From Calditrichia bacterium (lineage in GTDB: Bacteria; Calditrichota; Calditrichia; Calditrichales; Calditrichaceae), in contig JALSTK010000011.1 in NCBI GenBank assembly GCA_026983775.1, positions 1 to 64,000 on the forward strand: DNA of 64,000 nt, read 5' to 3'. This document shows, in pieces, positions 63,813 to 64,000 of the stretch. Numbering within the stretch: position 1 is the first letter of the stretch; each line of letters opens with the position of its first letter. Both the position numbers and the translations under genes were made by a program. The notes under the pieces are model-generated. The model worked only from the letters and a program-made list of their open reading frames with translations, was not told the origin of the DNA and ran no database searches.

Positions 63813-64000
63813 TTATTCCAATTCGTCCAGCAAGTCATTAAATGCGTCCTCATCCAGGCCGGCGTCATGAAAATCAGATGCGGTGTAGCCACCGGTTTCA
63901 GACGATAAACAATGTTCAATAACGGCTCGTAATTCTTCCAAGTATAATTTGGCCAACTTCTGAATCGTTTCTTTTTTGTACACTTTCGCACCGTATAAAA
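63813..64000 (-). CDS. 3' end of a further NRPS, C-terminus of an epimerization domain
   Basis: Only the last 61 codons are inside the window. The frame ends LYGAKVYKKETIQKLAKLYL, then ELRAVIEHCL, ETGGYTASDF and NDLLDELE before a TAA at 63813-63815. It aligns along its length with the C-termini of NRPS-A (AKVFRAQTIERWAEDY, REVIDHCL, ESGGYTPSDF) and NRPS-C (ESGG replaced by EAGG), all of which end an E domain. The assembly line therefore continues beyond the right edge. The tail is acidic, opposite to the basic N-terminus of NRPS-A. Confidence 0.88.
   Translation of the reverse strand, partial: LYGAKVYKKETIQKLAKLYLEELRAVIEHCLSSETGGYTASDFHDAGLDEDAFNDLLDELE

Noticed and set aside
63758-63991. 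An open frame starting at ATG near the right edge
   Set aside because: It is out of frame with the real gene. The adjacent frame ending at 63813 aligns with E-domain C-termini of NRPS-A and NRPS-C, while this one resembles nothing.
1-64000. tRNA, rRNA or transposase genes
   Set aside because: No sequence recognisable as any of these was seen on either strand.

Overview
The window looks like a chromosomal segment of a Gram-negative bacterium of the FCB group, most likely Calditrichota, Ignavibacteriota or a related lineage. Two secreted proteins end in type IX secretion (Por-type) sorting domains with the YPNPFNPST signature, a futalosine-pathway menaquinone gene (mqnA) is present, and Shine-Dalgarno sequences are mostly GGAG/AAGGA-like. 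GC content is moderate and uneven. Assignment below the FCB level is inference.

Left flank (1-11.3 kb). Five plus-strand genes encode a truncated UDP-sugar pyrophosphorylase, a four-helix membrane protein, an RmlC-like epimerase, MqnA and a small membrane protein. They are followed by minus-strand genes: a DUF123/GIY-YIG-like protein, a secreted sorting-domain protein with a convincing sigma-54 promoter, and a tight four-gene operon (lipoprotein, GAF-AAA+-Fis sigma-54 activator, transmembrane Ser/Thr kinase with PEGA-like repeats, and an envelope protein).

Biosynthetic cluster (11.4-64 kb, all minus strand, running off the right edge). In transcription order: the 3' end of an NRPS ending in an epimerization (E) domain; NRPS-A (C-A-T-ST-C-A-T-E); NRPS-B (C-A-T-C-A-T); NRPS-C (C-A-T-ST-C-A-T-E); a secreted sorting-domain protein; NRPS-D (C-A-T-C-A-T); NRPS-E (four C-A-T modules plus TE); an MFS exporter; an MbtH-like protein; a type II thioesterase; an Sfp-type phosphopantetheinyl transferase; and two free sulfotransferases. 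That is 12 complete modules. Specificity codes read from the sequence (nine pocket residues, GrsA alignment) suggest X1(ST)-X2(D)-X3-Phe-X1(ST)-D-Gln-X4-Phe-Orn-Asn-Tyr/aromatic-X5, then release by TE. X codes match nothing I recognise firmly.

The most unusual points are: sulfotransferase (ST) domains built into two NRPSs between a carrier and a condensation domain; a tandem duplication of the A/B gene pair into C/D with changed second-module specificity; protein termini whose charges alternate so that each C-terminus is opposite in sign to the next N-terminus at all five junctions; and two further free sulfotransferases. Together they suggest a long, multiply sulfated, or sulfation-processed, lipid-free peptide. 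The product, the ST substrates and the export route are inferred, not shown. No rRNA, tRNA, CRISPR array or insertion sequence was recognised, and no gene-free stretch exceeds 300 bases.
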